A DNA stretch of 64,000 nucleotides from Streptomyces abyssalis. GTDB lineage: Bacteria > Actinomycetota > Actinomycetes > Streptomycetales > Streptomycetaceae. A program made the position numbers and the translations under genes. This document shows, piece after piece, positions 8,390 through 17,714 of this stretch; position 1 is the stretch's first letter, and every line of letters starts with the position of its first letter. The notes below the pieces were generated by a model. The model did no database searches and was not told the DNA's origin. It worked only from the letters and a program-made list of their open reading frames with translations. The DNA is taken from the NCBI RefSeq assembly GCF_001751365.1, contig NZ_LJGT01000040.1, positions 1,316,636-1,380,635 on the forward strand, written 5' to 3'.

Positions 8390-8989
8390 TCACCACTCGA
8401 TGCCCCGCTGGCCCTTCTGGCCCGTGTCCATGGGGTGCTTCACCTTGGACATCTCGGTGACCAGATCGGCGGAGTCGATGAGCTCCCGGGGCGCGTTTCG
8501 GCCGGTGATGACCACGTGCTGGGTGCCCGGCCGCTCCCGCAGCGCCGCCACGACCTCGTCGGTGCCGACCCAGCCCCAGTGCATCGGGTAGGCGAACTCG
8601 TCCAGCACGTACAGGCGGTAGGTCTCGGCGGCGAGGTCGCGCTTGACCTGCTCCCAGCCCTCGCGGGCGGCCTCCTCGCTGCTCATCTCGCCGTCCCGCT
8701 GGATCCAGGACCAGCCCTCGCCCATCTTGTGCCAGTCGACGGTGCCGCCCTCTCCGCTCGCTCCCAGCACCCGCAGCGCACGCTCCTCGCCGACCTTCCA
8801 CTTGGCCGACTTCACGAACTGGAACACCCCGATCGGCCAGCCCTGGTTCCAGGCGCGCAGCGCGAGCCCGAAGGCGGCGGTCGACTTTCCCTTGCCGACG
8901 CCGGTGTGCACAGCGAGGAGGGGCCGGTTGCGGCGCTGGCGTGTGGTGAGCCCGTCGTCGGGTACGGCGCTCGGCTGTCCCTTCGGCAT
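8390..8989 (-). CDS. cobO: Cob(I)yrinic acid a,c-diamide adenosyltransferase
   Basis: Transfers the adenosyl group from ATP to the reduced cobalt. 199 residues with the CobO P-loop GVGKGKSTAAFGLALRAW near residue 30, then WPIGVFQFVKSAKWKVGE, and RLYVLDEFAYPMHWGW containing the acidic Walker-B-like segment. Its ATG at 8989 overlaps the stop of the chelatase subunit upstream by one base (TAATG). Length and motifs match the CobA/CobO/BtuR family closely. It works after cobalt insertion and a,c-amidation, fitting its neighbours cobB and cobN. Confidence 0.94.
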   Translation of the reverse strand: MPKGQPSAVPDDGLTTRQRRNRPLLAVHTGVGKGKSTAAFGLALRAWNQGWPIGVFQFVKSAKWKVGEERALRVLGASGEGGTVDWHKMGEGWSWIQRDGEMSSEEAAREGWEQVKRDLAAETYRLYVLDEFAYPMHWGWVGTDEVVAALRERPGTQHVVITGRNAPRELIDSADLVTEMSKVKHPMDTGQKGQRGIEW

Positions 8990-11190
8990 TACGCGGCCCT
9001 CCGGTTCTGCTTGGTCGGCGGGGCCGCCGTGGCGTCCGGGGAGGGCGGCGCGGGGGCCGTCGCAGCAGCGTGGCCGCGCGTGCTGCCGGTGGCGTGCCGT
9101 ACGAGGTCCGTGACCGCCTCCGCACGCAGCTCCTCCAACGTCACGGCGGTGCCGCCCAGTTCGGCGGCGAGGGAGCCCGCGAGGCCCAGCCGCACCGGCC
9201 CGGCCTCGCAGTCGAGCACCACCGACGCCGTACCGTCCGCGGCCAGCAGGCGGGCCGCCCGCCGTGCGCGCTCAACCGGCTCGGCGCCGCCGGTCGCCCG
9301 GCCGTCGGTGACGGTGACCACGAGCGGGCGGCGCGCCGGGTCGCGCAGGTGCTCCACGCGCAGCACCTCCCGTGCCCTGAGCAGCCCCGCCGCGAGCGGT
9401 GTACGTCCCCCGGTGGGGAGCGACTCCAGCCGCGCGGCGGCCGCGTCGACGGACGACGTCGGCGGCAGCGCGACCTCCGCCTCCGCGCGCCGGAAGGTGA
9501 CCATGCCGACCTTGTCGCGCCGCTGGTAGGCATCCAGAAGCAGCGAGAGCACGGCTCCCTTGACGGCGCTCATCCGCTGCCGTGCCGCCATCGAACCGGA
9601 GGCGTCCACGACGAACAGGACGAGATTGCCCTCGCGTCCCTCCCGTACGACCTCGCGCAGATCGTCACGCCGGAGCAACAGCCCGCGGCCCTCACGTCCG
9701 CGGGCGCGCTGATGAGGTGCCGCGGCCTGCACGGTGGCCGCGACATGCAGCCGGCCCAGGGTGCCGCGCGGCTTGCGCGCGCCGGTCGTCCGGCCGTGCG
9801 CGGTACGGGCGCGGGAGCGGTTGCCCGAGGCGCCCTCGCCGAGGCCCGGCACGGTGAGGGCGCGGGCACGGAAGGGCTCGGAGGCGGGCGCCGCGGGCTT
9901 CTCGGGCGCGGCGCCCGCGGACGTGTCCTCGTCCTGCTCGCCGTTCTCGTCGTTCCCGGCCGAGGTGGGGGGAGGCACCGGAGCCCGCTGGTCCTGCCGC
10001 TCGTCCTGCGTCTGCGACTGCTGCGCGGGCAGGGACGTCTCGCGCTGGGAGTCCCCTTCGGGCGGATCTTCGGGAGGGCCGTCCTGCGGGGGCTGTCCAC
10101 CGCCGTCGCCGGGGCCGTCGGGGTCCGGGTCGTCGTCGCCGTCCCCGCCGTCTCCCTCGTCCTCGCCCTCCTCGGGGCCGGCGTGCTGCTGAAGCGTCTC
10201 GTCGAGCTTGTCCTCGTCCAGCCCGGGTGCGTCGAACGGGTTGCGCCTGCGCCGGTGCGGCAGGGCCAGCAGCGCCGCCTGACGTACGTCCTCGGCCGTC
10301 ACCTCCGTACGCCCCGACCAGGCGGCCAGCGCCGTCGCGGTGCGGGCCATCACCAGGTCGGCGCGCATGCCGTCCACCTCGAACGCCGCGCACGTCGCCG
10401 CGATCTGCCGCAGCGCCGCGTCACCAAGGTGTACCTGCGGCAGCAACTCCCTCGCTCCGGCGATCCGCCGGCGCAGCGCGTCCTCCTCGGCCGCCCAGCC
10501 CGCGGCGAAGCCGGCCGGATCGGCGTCGTAGGCGAGGCGCCGCCGCACCACCTCGACGCGTTCGTCGGTCTCCCGCGAGGCCGACACCTCCACCGTCAGG
10601 CCGAAACGGTCGAGCAACTGCGGCCGCAGCTCCCCCTCTTCGGGGTTCATCGTGCCGACGAGCAGGAAGCGCGCCGCGTGCCGCACGGAGACACCCTCGC
10701 GTTCCACGTACGACGAGCCCATGGCCGCCGCGTCCAGCAGCAGGTCGACGAGGTGGTCGTGGAGCAGATTGACCTCGTCCACGTAGAGCACCCCGCGGTG
10801 CGCGTCGGCCAGCAGACCCGGCTCGAAGGCCTTCACGCCCTCCGACAGGGCCCGTTCGATGTCGAGCGCTCCCACGAGACGGTCCTCGGACGCCCCGACC
10901 GGCAGCTCCACCATGTGCGCGGCCCTGCTGAAGCCCTCGGCTCCGCTCTCGTGCGGACCGTCCGGGCAGCCGGGGTCCGGCGCCGCCGGGTCGCACGAGA
11001 AGCGGCACCCGGGCACGACCTCCAGCCGGGGCAGCAGCGCGGAGAGCGCCCGTACGGCGGTGCTCTTCGCCGTGCCCTTCTCACCGCGGATGAGGACGCC
11101 GCCGATGGCGGGATTCACCGAGTTCAGCAGCAGCCCGAGCTGCATGTCCCGCATTCCGACGAGTGCGGTGAACGGGTACGGGATGCTCAT
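8989..11190 (-). CDS. Fused ChlI-ChlD-type AAA+/VWA chelatase subunit (CobN partner)
   Basis: Predicted ATPase partner of CobN, combining in one 733-residue chain what CobS and CobT do separately in Pseudomonas. The N-terminal AAA+ domain has the Walker A GEKGTAKSTAV near residue 36 and the Walker-B region LYVDEVNLLHDHLVD near residue 125. A long acidic Asp/Glu/Gly/Pro linker covers about residues 335-440. The C-terminal von Willebrand factor A domain starts at LVLFVVDASGSMAARQRM and holds the DxSxS metal site. GGGAGGGAAGAGG precedes the ATG at 11190. The magnesium-chelatase label often given to this family is misleading here, because cobN is adjacent and no bacteriochlorophyll genes are present. 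Confidence 0.88.
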   Translation of the reverse strand: MSIPYPFTALVGMRDMQLGLLLNSVNPAIGGVLIRGEKGTAKSTAVRALSALLPRLEVVPGCRFSCDPAAPDPGCPDGPHESGAEGFSRAAHMVELPVGASEDRLVGALDIERALSEGVKAFEPGLLADAHRGVLYVDEVNLLHDHLVDLLLDAAAMGSSYVEREGVSVRHAARFLLVGTMNPEEGELRPQLLDRFGLTVEVSASRETDERVEVVRRRLAYDADPAGFAAGWAAEEDALRRRIAGARELLPQVHLGDAALRQIAATCAAFEVDGMRADLVMARTATALAAWSGRTEVTAEDVRQAALLALPHRRRRNPFDAPGLDEDKLDETLQQHAGPEEGEDEGDGGDGDDDPDPDGPGDGGGQPPQDGPPEDPPEGDSQRETSLPAQQSQTQDERQDQRAPVPPPTSAGNDENGEQDEDTSAGAAPEKPAAPASEPFRARALTVPGLGEGASGNRSRARTAHGRTTGARKPRGTLGRLHVAATVQAAAPHQRARGREGRGLLLRRDDLREVVREGREGNLVLFVVDASGSMAARQRMSAVKGAVLSLLLDAYQRRDKVGMVTFRRAEAEVALPPTSSVDAAAARLESLPTGGRTPLAAGLLRAREVLRVEHLRDPARRPLVVTVTDGRATGGAEPVERARRAARLLAADGTASVVLDCEAGPVRLGLAGSLAAELGGTAVTLEELRAEAVTDLVRHATGSTRGHAAATAPAPPSPDATAAPPTKQNRRAA

Positions 11191-11278
11191 GCCCTCTTCC
11201 CTCCCTGTGGCTGACCTTGCCGGCTTCGGTGCGAACGGCCTTCGGCACGGCCGCAGCCGGCGCGTGCGCTCCGGACGG

Positions 11279-14200
11279 TCATCCCTCGTCCTCCAAGTCG
11301 CCCTCCAGCTCCAGATACGTGGCCCGCAGCTGCTCCAGCGTCCGCGGGTCCGGCTCCGCCCACAGCCCCCGCTCGGCGGCCTCCAGCATCCGCTCGGCGA
11401 TGCCGCGCAGCGCCCACGGGTTGGAGCGCTTCATGAACTCCTGGTTCTCCGGGTCGAATACGTACTCGGCGGCGAGCTTCTCGTACATCCAGTCGTCGAC
11501 CACTCCGGCCGTGGCGTCGTAGCCGAACAGATAGTCGACCGTCGCCGCCATCTCGAAGGCGCCCTTGTAGCCGTGCCTGCGCATGGCCGCCATCCAGCGG
11601 GGGTTGACCACACGCGCGCGGAAGACGCGGTGTGTCTCCTCGCCCAGCGTGCGGGTCTTCACGCGGTCGGGCACGGCCGAGTCGCCGACGTACGCCTCGG
11701 GGGACTCGCCCGTCAGATGCCGCACCGTGGCGACCATGCCTCCGTGGTACTGGAAGTAGTCGTCGGCGTCGGCGATGTCGTGCTCGCGGGTGTCGACGTT
11801 CTTCGCCGCCACCTGGATGCGGCGGAACGCCGCCTCCATGTCGCCGCGCGCCGGACGCCCGTCCAGGCCGCGCCCGTAGGCGTAACCGCCCCACACCGCG
11901 TAGACCTCCGCGAGGTCGGCGTCGGAACGCCAGTTGCGGGCGTCGATCAGCGGCAGCAGACCCGCGCCGTACGCTCCCGGCTTGGAGCCGAAGATGCGGG
12001 AGGTGGCGCGGCGGCGGTCGCCGTGTGCCTCGGTGTCCTCGTCCGCGTGCGCCCGTACGAAGTTGCTTCCCGCCGGCTCGTCCAGGTCCGCGACCGCCCG
12101 TACGGCGTCGTCGACCATGCCCACCACATGCGGGAACGCGTCGCGGAAGAAGCCGGAGATCCGCACCGTCACATCGATGCGCGGCCTCCCCAGCTCCTCG
12201 AGGGCGACCACCTCGAATCCGGTGACGCGGCGTGAGGCGTCGTCCCAGAGGGGACGGCAGCCCAGCAGCGCCAGGATCTCCGCGATGTCGTCGCCCTGCG
12301 TGCGCATGCAGGAGGTGCCCCACACCGTCAGCCCGACCGACTTCGGATACTCGCCCGTGTCGTCGAGGTGCCGCTGGATCAGCGAGTCCGCGAGGGCGCT
12401 GCCCACGTCCCAACTCAGCCTGGACGGAATGGCCTTGGGGTCGACGGAGTAGAAGTTCCGCCCCGTCGGCAGCACGTTGACGAGGCCGCGCGTGGGGGAG
12501 CCCGAGGGGCCCGCCGGGATGTAGCCGCCGTCGAGGGCGTGGAGCACGTTGCCGATCTCGTCCGTGGTGCGCGCGAGCCGCGGCACGACCTCCTTCGCGG
12601 CGAACTCCAGCACGTCCGCGGCGTCGTCCAGCTGAACCCCGAGAACGCCGGAGACGACCGACGCCGCCTGCCCTTCCGCCCAGTCGCGCGCCTCCATCTC
12701 CTCCACCAGCGCGCGCGCCAGCCGCTCCAGCAGATCGACGGCGTCCGAGGCCGTACGGGCGGGCCCGTCCACCAGTTTCGTCAGCGTCTCCGGCACGTCG
12801 GCGCGCGCACCCGGCTCCGCCAGCAAGCCGGACTCGGACAGGCCGAAATGGGCCGCGAGCGCCGCACGCAGCCCCGGCAGCGCACCCGAGACGCCGCCCC
12901 ACACCTGCGCCGAACGCAGCACCGCCAGCGCCAGGTTGACGCGGGGTTCGCCCACGGGGCCACCGCCGAGGACGTGCAGACCGTCGCGGATCTGGACGTC
13001 CTTGATCTCGCAGAGCCAGCCGTCGACGTGCATGACGAAGTCGTCGAAGTCGTCCTCGCCGGGCTGCTCTTCTACATGGAGGTCGTGGTGGAGCTCGGCG
13101 GCCCGCACGAGCGTCCAGATCTGGCTCCGTACCGCCGGTGCCTTGGCGGGATCGAGGTCGCAGACCAGCGCGTACTCGTCGAGCAGCTGCTCCAGCTTCG
13201 CCAGATCGCCGTAGGAGTCGGCGCGTGCCATCGGCGGCACCAGGTGGTCGACGACCGTGGCGTGGCCGCGGCGCTTGGCCTGTGTGCCCTCGCCGGGGTC
13301 GTTGACGATGAACGGGTACACCAGCGGCAGTTCACCGAGCACCGGGTCCGGGGCGCACGCCGCGGAGAGCCCGAGGCCCTTGCCCGGCAGCCACTCCATC
13401 GTTCCGTGCTTGCCCATGTGCACGACGGCGTCGGCGCCGAAGCCCCCCTCGGAGACCGGGGACTCGATCCACCGGTAGGCGGCCAGATAGTGGTGCGAGG
13501 GCGGCATGTCCGGGTCGTGGTAGATGGCGATCGGGTTCTCGCCGAAGCCGCGCGGCGGCTGGATGAGCACGACGACGTTGCCGAACTGGAGTGACGCCAG
13601 GACGATTTCGTCCCCGTCGACGTACAGCTCACCCGGCGGCTCGCCCCACGCCTGCGTCATCTCCTCGCGCAGGCCAGGGTCGAGGCGCGCGAACCACTCC
13701 TGGTAGTCCTTCAGCGGCACGCGCGCGGGTGCGGCGGCAAGCTGCTCCTCCGTCAGCCACTCCACGTCGTGGCCGCCCGCGGCGATCAGCCGGTGGATCA
13801 ACTCGTCGCCCTCGTCGGGGTGTCCGTCTACGGCGTATCCCGCGTCGCGCAGTGCGTCCAGCAGCTTCACCGCGGAGGCCGGTGTGTCGAGGCCGACGGC
13901 GTTGCCGACCCGCGAGTGCTTCGTCGGGTAGGCGGTGAAGACCACCGCGAGCTTCTTCTCCGCGTTCGGCTTGTGACGAAGTACCGCGTGCCGTACGGCG
14001 ATTCCCGCGACGCGGCGGGCGCGCTCCGGGTCCGCCGCGTAGACGGGGACGCCGTCGGGCCCCTCCTCCTTGAAGGAGAACGGAACCGTGATCAGCCGTC
14101 CGTCGAACTCCGGGATCGCCACCTGCATCGCCGCGTCCATGGGCGAGAGCGCCGCGTCGGAGGCCAGCCACGCCTCCCGCGTGCTCGTCAGGCACATCCC

Positions 14201-14947
14201 CTGCAGCAGCGGTACGTCCAGCTCCGCCAGGGCGCCGATGTCCCACGTCTCGTCGTCGCCGCCGGCGGAGGCGTCACCGGCCCGTGTGCCTCCGGAGGCC
14301 AGCACCGTGGTCACCAGCGCGTCGGCCTGGCCCAGCAGTTCGTACAGCGCCGGGTCCGCACTGCGCAGCGAACCGCAGTAGACCGGGAGCGCGTTGGCGC
14401 CCGCCTCCTCGATCGCCGCGCACAGCGTGTCCACGAAAGCGGTGTTGCCCGCCAGTTCGTGCGCCCGGTAGAAGAGCACACCCACCGTGGGCCGCCCCGG
14501 CTGCCGCTCGTACGCGCCGTGCACCCCGAACTCCGGCATGGCGGCGGGCGGTTCGAAGCCCTCGCCGCTCATCAGCACCGTGTCCGAGAGGAAGCACGCG
14601 AGCTGCCGCAGATTCTCCGGGCCGCCCTCCACGAGATACTTCAGCGCCTCGGCGACCACGCCCGACGGCACGCTTGACTCCGCCATCAGCTCCGCGTCCG
14701 GTACGGCCTCACCGCCCAGCAGCACCGTGGGCACCCCGGACGCCTTCAGCGCGGCAAGCCCGTCCTCCCAGGCGCGCTTGCCGCCGAGCAGCCGTACGAC
14801 CACGAGGTCCACGCCCTCCAGCAGGCCCGGCAGTTCCGCGTCCGCGTCGACCCGCGTGGGGTTGGCGATCCGGTACGGGGCGGCGGACGCCCGGGCCGCG
14901 AGCAGATCCGTGTCGGAGGTGGACAGCAGCAGAACAGTGCTCATCAA
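11279..14947 (-). CDS. cobN: Cobaltochelatase large subunit CobN
   Basis: Large porphyrin/corrin-binding subunit that inserts cobalt into hydrogenobyrinic acid a,c-diamide with an AAA+ partner. 1222 residues, the usual family length, with diagnostic segments PTVGVLFYRAHELAGNTAFVD near residue 180, VVFTAYPTKHSRVGNAVGLDTP near 340, DAVVHMGKHGTMEWLPGKG near 510 and WGTSCMRTQGDDIAEILALLG near 880. The ATG at 14947 overlaps the cobQ stop as ATGA. An 88-base gap separates it from the ChlI/D-type gene, the longest gap within the operon. CobN is the hallmark of the late-cobalt route. Confidence 0.95.
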   Translation of the reverse strand: MMSTVLLLSTSDTDLLAARASAAPYRIANPTRVDADAELPGLLEGVDLVVVRLLGGKRAWEDGLAALKASGVPTVLLGGEAVPDAELMAESSVPSGVVAEALKYLVEGGPENLRQLACFLSDTVLMSGEGFEPPAAMPEFGVHGAYERQPGRPTVGVLFYRAHELAGNTAFVDTLCAAIEEAGANALPVYCGSLRSADPALYELLGQADALVTTVLASGGTRAGDASAGGDDETWDIGALAELDVPLLQGMCLTSTREAWLASDAALSPMDAAMQVAIPEFDGRLITVPFSFKEEGPDGVPVYAADPERARRVAGIAVRHAVLRHKPNAEKKLAVVFTAYPTKHSRVGNAVGLDTPASAVKLLDALRDAGYAVDGHPDEGDELIHRLIAAGGHDVEWLTEEQLAAAPARVPLKDYQEWFARLDPGLREEMTQAWGEPPGELYVDGDEIVLASLQFGNVVVLIQPPRGFGENPIAIYHDPDMPPSHHYLAAYRWIESPVSEGGFGADAVVHMGKHGTMEWLPGKGLGLSAACAPDPVLGELPLVYPFIVNDPGEGTQAKRRGHATVVDHLVPPMARADSYGDLAKLEQLLDEYALVCDLDPAKAPAVRSQIWTLVRAAELHHDLHVEEQPGEDDFDDFVMHVDGWLCEIKDVQIRDGLHVLGGGPVGEPRVNLALAVLRSAQVWGGVSGALPGLRAALAAHFGLSESGLLAEPGARADVPETLTKLVDGPARTASDAVDLLERLARALVEEMEARDWAEGQAASVVSGVLGVQLDDAADVLEFAAKEVVPRLARTTDEIGNVLHALDGGYIPAGPSGSPTRGLVNVLPTGRNFYSVDPKAIPSRLSWDVGSALADSLIQRHLDDTGEYPKSVGLTVWGTSCMRTQGDDIAEILALLGCRPLWDDASRRVTGFEVVALEELGRPRIDVTVRISGFFRDAFPHVVGMVDDAVRAVADLDEPAGSNFVRAHADEDTEAHGDRRRATSRIFGSKPGAYGAGLLPLIDARNWRSDADLAEVYAVWGGYAYGRGLDGRPARGDMEAAFRRIQVAAKNVDTREHDIADADDYFQYHGGMVATVRHLTGESPEAYVGDSAVPDRVKTRTLGEETHRVFRARVVNPRWMAAMRRHGYKGAFEMAATVDYLFGYDATAGVVDDWMYEKLAAEYVFDPENQEFMKRSNPWALRGIAERMLEAAERGLWAEPDPRTLEQLRATYLELEGDLEDEG

Positions 14948-16563
14948 GAGGCTCCCGCGTGTTGTGCCTCCGGCGCACCCGGCGCGACGAACGGCAGGCC
15001 CGTGGGCGGGCCCGACTCGATCAGTCGCAGCAGCGCGTCCGTGTCGGCGTGTTCTTCGATGAGATCGCCGAGGCGATCCAGTTGCTCCTCGCGCAGCGCC
15101 GCGAAGCTGGTACCCGGCGCGGGCAGAAACCCGTCACGGCCCGCGTCGGCGGCGACCCGGCGCAGGAAGGCCCGCCGGAATCCGTCGCTCTCCAGCGACC
15201 CGTGCCAGTGCGTTCCCCACACGGCGCCGTACCGGCAGCCGTCGAGCGCCGTGCCGTCCACGCCGGTGAACACGGCCTCGCCGCCGAGCACTTCGGCGAC
15301 CCCGTGGTGGATCTCGTAGCCCTCGGCGTGCTCGTCCAGGGCCCGGCCCGACGGACGGGCGAGGGTCTTGTCGTGCGCGAAGCGCACCCGTACCGGCAGC
15401 AGCCCCAGCCCTTCGACGGTCCCGGCCCGCGACTCGACGTCGTCCTCGATGCGCTCTCCCAGCATCTGGAAGCCGCCGCAGACGCCCAGTACGGGTCGCC
15501 CCTCGGCCGCCCGGCGCCGCACCGCGTCCGCGAGTCCGCGCTCGCGCAGCCACGCCAGGGCCCGCACCGTGCCGCGGGTGCCGGGCAGCACGACCAGGTC
15601 GGCGTCGGCGAGCTCCTCGGGCCGGTCCGTGAAGCGGACGACGACGCCGGGCTCGGCGGCGAGCGCGTCGACGTCGGTGAAGTTGGACATCAGCGGCACC
15701 GGCACGACCGCGATGCGCAGCACGTCGGTTCCGTACGGGGCGGCAGCCGCCGACTCGCGGACCGTGGCGCGGAGGGACACCCGCAGGCCGTCCTCCTCGT
15801 CGATGCCCAGCCCGTGCCGGAAGGGCAGAACTCCCAGCACAGGCCGTCCCGTCAGGCCGTGCAGCATCTCCAGGCCCGGCTCCAGCAGGGCGACGTCGCC
15901 GCGGAACTTGTTCACCACATAGCCCGCCAGCAGCGCCTGGTCCTGCTCGGCCAGCAGTGCCGTCGTACCGAAGAACGAGGCGAAGACGCCACCGCGGTCG
16001 ATGTCGCCCACGACGACGACCGGCAGTCTCGCGGCCCTGGCCAGGCCCATGTTGACGATGTCGCTGCGCCGCAGATTGATCTCCGCGGGACTGCCGGCGC
16101 CTTCGCAGATCACCGCGTCGTGCGTGCGCCGGAGTTCGGCGAGACAGTCGGCGACCGTGCCGAGCAGACGTTCCTGCTTGCCGGAGTGGTAGCCGCTTGC
16201 GCTCATCTCGCCGACCGCCCTGCCCAGCAGCACCACTTGGCTGCTGCTGTCGCTGCCGGGCTTGAGGAGCACCGGGTTCATCAGAGCGGCCGGTTCGGTG
16301 CGGGCCGCCGCCGCCTGCATGGCCTGTGCCCTGCCGATCTCGGCGCCGTCCAGCGTCACGTACGAGTTGAGCGACATGTTCTGCGCCTTGAACGGCGCGA
16401 CCTTCAGGCCCTTGCGCGCCAGCCAGCGGCAGATCCCCGCGGTCACCACGCTCTTGCCCGCGTCGGAGGTCGTGCCGGCCACGAGCAGCCCGCCGCCCGT
16501 TCCGTCCGCGGACCTGCCCGGGCGGCGGCCGTGGCGCCCGGCGTGCGCTCCCGTGTGCGTCAC
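14944..16563 (-). CDS. cobQ: Cobyric acid synthase
   Basis: ATP- and glutamine-dependent amidation of side chains b, d, e and g of adenosylcobyrinate diamide. 539 residues: about 20 flexible residues, then LLVAGTTSDAGKSVVTAG (P-loop), FKAQNMSLNSYVT, GDIDRGGVFAS, and a C-terminal glutamine amidotransferase domain with PVLGVCGGFQMLG containing the nucleophile Cys. The start is GTG at 16563, in a GTGA overlap with the cobD stop. Ends in an ATGA overlap with cobN. Confidence 0.95.
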   Translation of the reverse strand: MTHTGAHAGRHGRRPGRSADGTGGGLLVAGTTSDAGKSVVTAGICRWLARKGLKVAPFKAQNMSLNSYVTLDGAEIGRAQAMQAAAARTEPAALMNPVLLKPGSDSSSQVVLLGRAVGEMSASGYHSGKQERLLGTVADCLAELRRTHDAVICEGAGSPAEINLRRSDIVNMGLARAARLPVVVVGDIDRGGVFASFFGTTALLAEQDQALLAGYVVNKFRGDVALLEPGLEMLHGLTGRPVLGVLPFRHGLGIDEEDGLRVSLRATVRESAAAAPYGTDVLRIAVVPVPLMSNFTDVDALAAEPGVVVRFTDRPEELADADLVVLPGTRGTVRALAWLRERGLADAVRRRAAEGRPVLGVCGGFQMLGERIEDDVESRAGTVEGLGLLPVRVRFAHDKTLARPSGRALDEHAEGYEIHHGVAEVLGGEAVFTGVDGTALDGCRYGAVWGTHWHGSLESDGFRRAFLRRVAADAGRDGFLPAPGTSFAALREEQLDRLGDLIEEHADTDALLRLIESGPPTGLPFVAPGAPEAQHAGAS

Positions 16564-17522
16564 CGGGCGCCCCTCTCCGCCCGGCGGCCGGCCCTCAGTG
16601 CGCCGGCGGCCGACGTCACCAGCAGCGCCAGCGCGCCGACCCGCCGCGAGAGCCGCACCGCTGCGGCGATGTCTTCCCTACGGACGGCGCGTCCCCGGGA
16701 GTTGAGCACCGGCCGGTGCTCGGTGCGTCCGCCGTAGCTGAGGGTGCCGCCCAGCCGTACGCCCAGAGCCCCGGCGAACGCGGCTTCCACAGGGCCCGCG
16801 TTGGGGCTGGGGTGGCTGCCCGCGTCGGCGCGCCACGCACGCAGAGCCCCGCGCGGCGACGGCCCGGCGAGCGCGGCGAGTACGGCCGTGAGCCGCGCGC
16901 CCGGCCAGCCGGCGGCATCGTCCAGGCGCGCCGCCGCCCAGCCGAAGCGCAGATGGCGGGGCGAGCGGTGGCCGACCATCGCGTCGAGGGTGTTGACGGC
17001 GCGGAAGGCGGCCATGCCCGGCGCACCGGCTGCCGCACCCCACACCAGGGCGCCGACGACGGCGTCCGAGGTGTTCTCCGCGACCGACTCCACGACGGCG
17101 CGCGCGACGCCGTCCGCGTCGAGGGCCTGGGGGTCGCGTCCGCACAGGTTCGGCAACAGCCGCCGTGCGCCCTCCACATCGTCCGCGTGCAGGGCCCGGG
17201 CCACGGCCAGTGCCTCCTGCCGCAGCCCGGTGCCGCCGAGCACCGTCCAGGTCACCGCCGCGTCGACGAGGGTGGCGCCGCCGGCCCCGGCGAGGGTGCG
17301 TGCCGTGCGCGAGAGCGCGGTGACGGCCGTGACGGCACCCGCGACGCACAGCGCGGTGTGCAGCGCCCCCGCACCGCGGTGGTCCCGCCACAGGACGCGC
17401 TCGGCAGCGGCGGCGGCCCGGCCGAAGGCGGCCACCGGGTGTCCGCGGCGCGGGTCGCCCAGCAGCAGATCGCCCAGATGACCGAGGGCCGCGCCGCAGA
17501 GTTGGGTGCGATGAGCCCGCAC
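16560..17522 (-). CDS. cobD: Adenosylcobinamide-phosphate synthase (CbiB/CobD), membrane protein
   Basis: Attaches (R)-1-amino-2-propanol phosphate to adenosylcobyric acid at the membrane. 320 residues with the family start region HLGDLLLGDPRRGHPVAAFG, then VESVAENTSDAVVGALVWGA and the late segment ARLTAVLAALAGPSPRGAL. Several hydrophobic spans are visible. The start is GTG at 17522. No Shine-Dalgarno lies in the expected window, but the stop of a 48-codon leader ORF lies two bases upstream, so translation is probably coupled. This is the first enzyme gene of the operon behind the B12 riboswitch. Confidence 0.9.
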   Translation of the reverse strand: MRAHRTQLCGAALGHLGDLLLGDPRRGHPVAAFGRAAAAAERVLWRDHRGAGALHTALCVAGAVTAVTALSRTARTLAGAGGATLVDAAVTWTVLGGTGLRQEALAVARALHADDVEGARRLLPNLCGRDPQALDADGVARAVVESVAENTSDAVVGALVWGAAAGAPGMAAFRAVNTLDAMVGHRSPRHLRFGWAAARLDDAAGWPGARLTAVLAALAGPSPRGALRAWRADAGSHPSPNAGPVEAAFAGALGVRLGGTLSYGGRTEHRPVLNSRGRAVRREDIAAAVRLSRRVGALALLVTSAAGALRAGRRAERGAR

Positions 17523-17524
17523 CG

Positions 17525-17671
17525 TCAGCGTGCCGTCGTCGTGCCTCGGAGAAGCAGCGGGCCGGCGCCCGGCCGCCGGTCGCGGTGCCGGGCGATGCCG
17601 CGGGCGCGGGCCGTGACGTGTACGGGAGCGAGGGCGGACACAGGTGTGGGAGAGGCTGGCAAGCCAAGCAT
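17525..17671 (-). CDS. Possible 48-codon leader ORF between B12 riboswitch and cobD
   Basis: The frame opens with ATG at 17671 behind TGAGGA seven bases upstream, a usable Shine-Dalgarno, and stops TGA at 17527-17525, two bases before the cobD GTG. The product starts MLGLPASPTPVSA and becomes Arg/Gly-rich. It matches no family I know. Third positions are mixed in the first 15 codons and high-GC later, so coding status is uncertain. It could be the true target of riboswitch control, with cobD translated only by coupling. Alternatively it is a chance frame. Confidence 0.4.
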   Translation of the reverse strand: MLGLPASPTPVSALAPVHVTARARGIARHRDRRPGAGPLLLRGTTTAR

Positions 17672-17714
17672 GACGGAGTCCTCACTCAGGGTCCGCGCCC
17701 TGGTTCGACGTGCC

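Noticed and set aside
9070..11214. 714-codon rightward frame opposite the chelatase subunit gene
   Set aside because: Mirror of the AAA+/VWA gene on the other strand; composition is not protein-like and it has no ribosome site.
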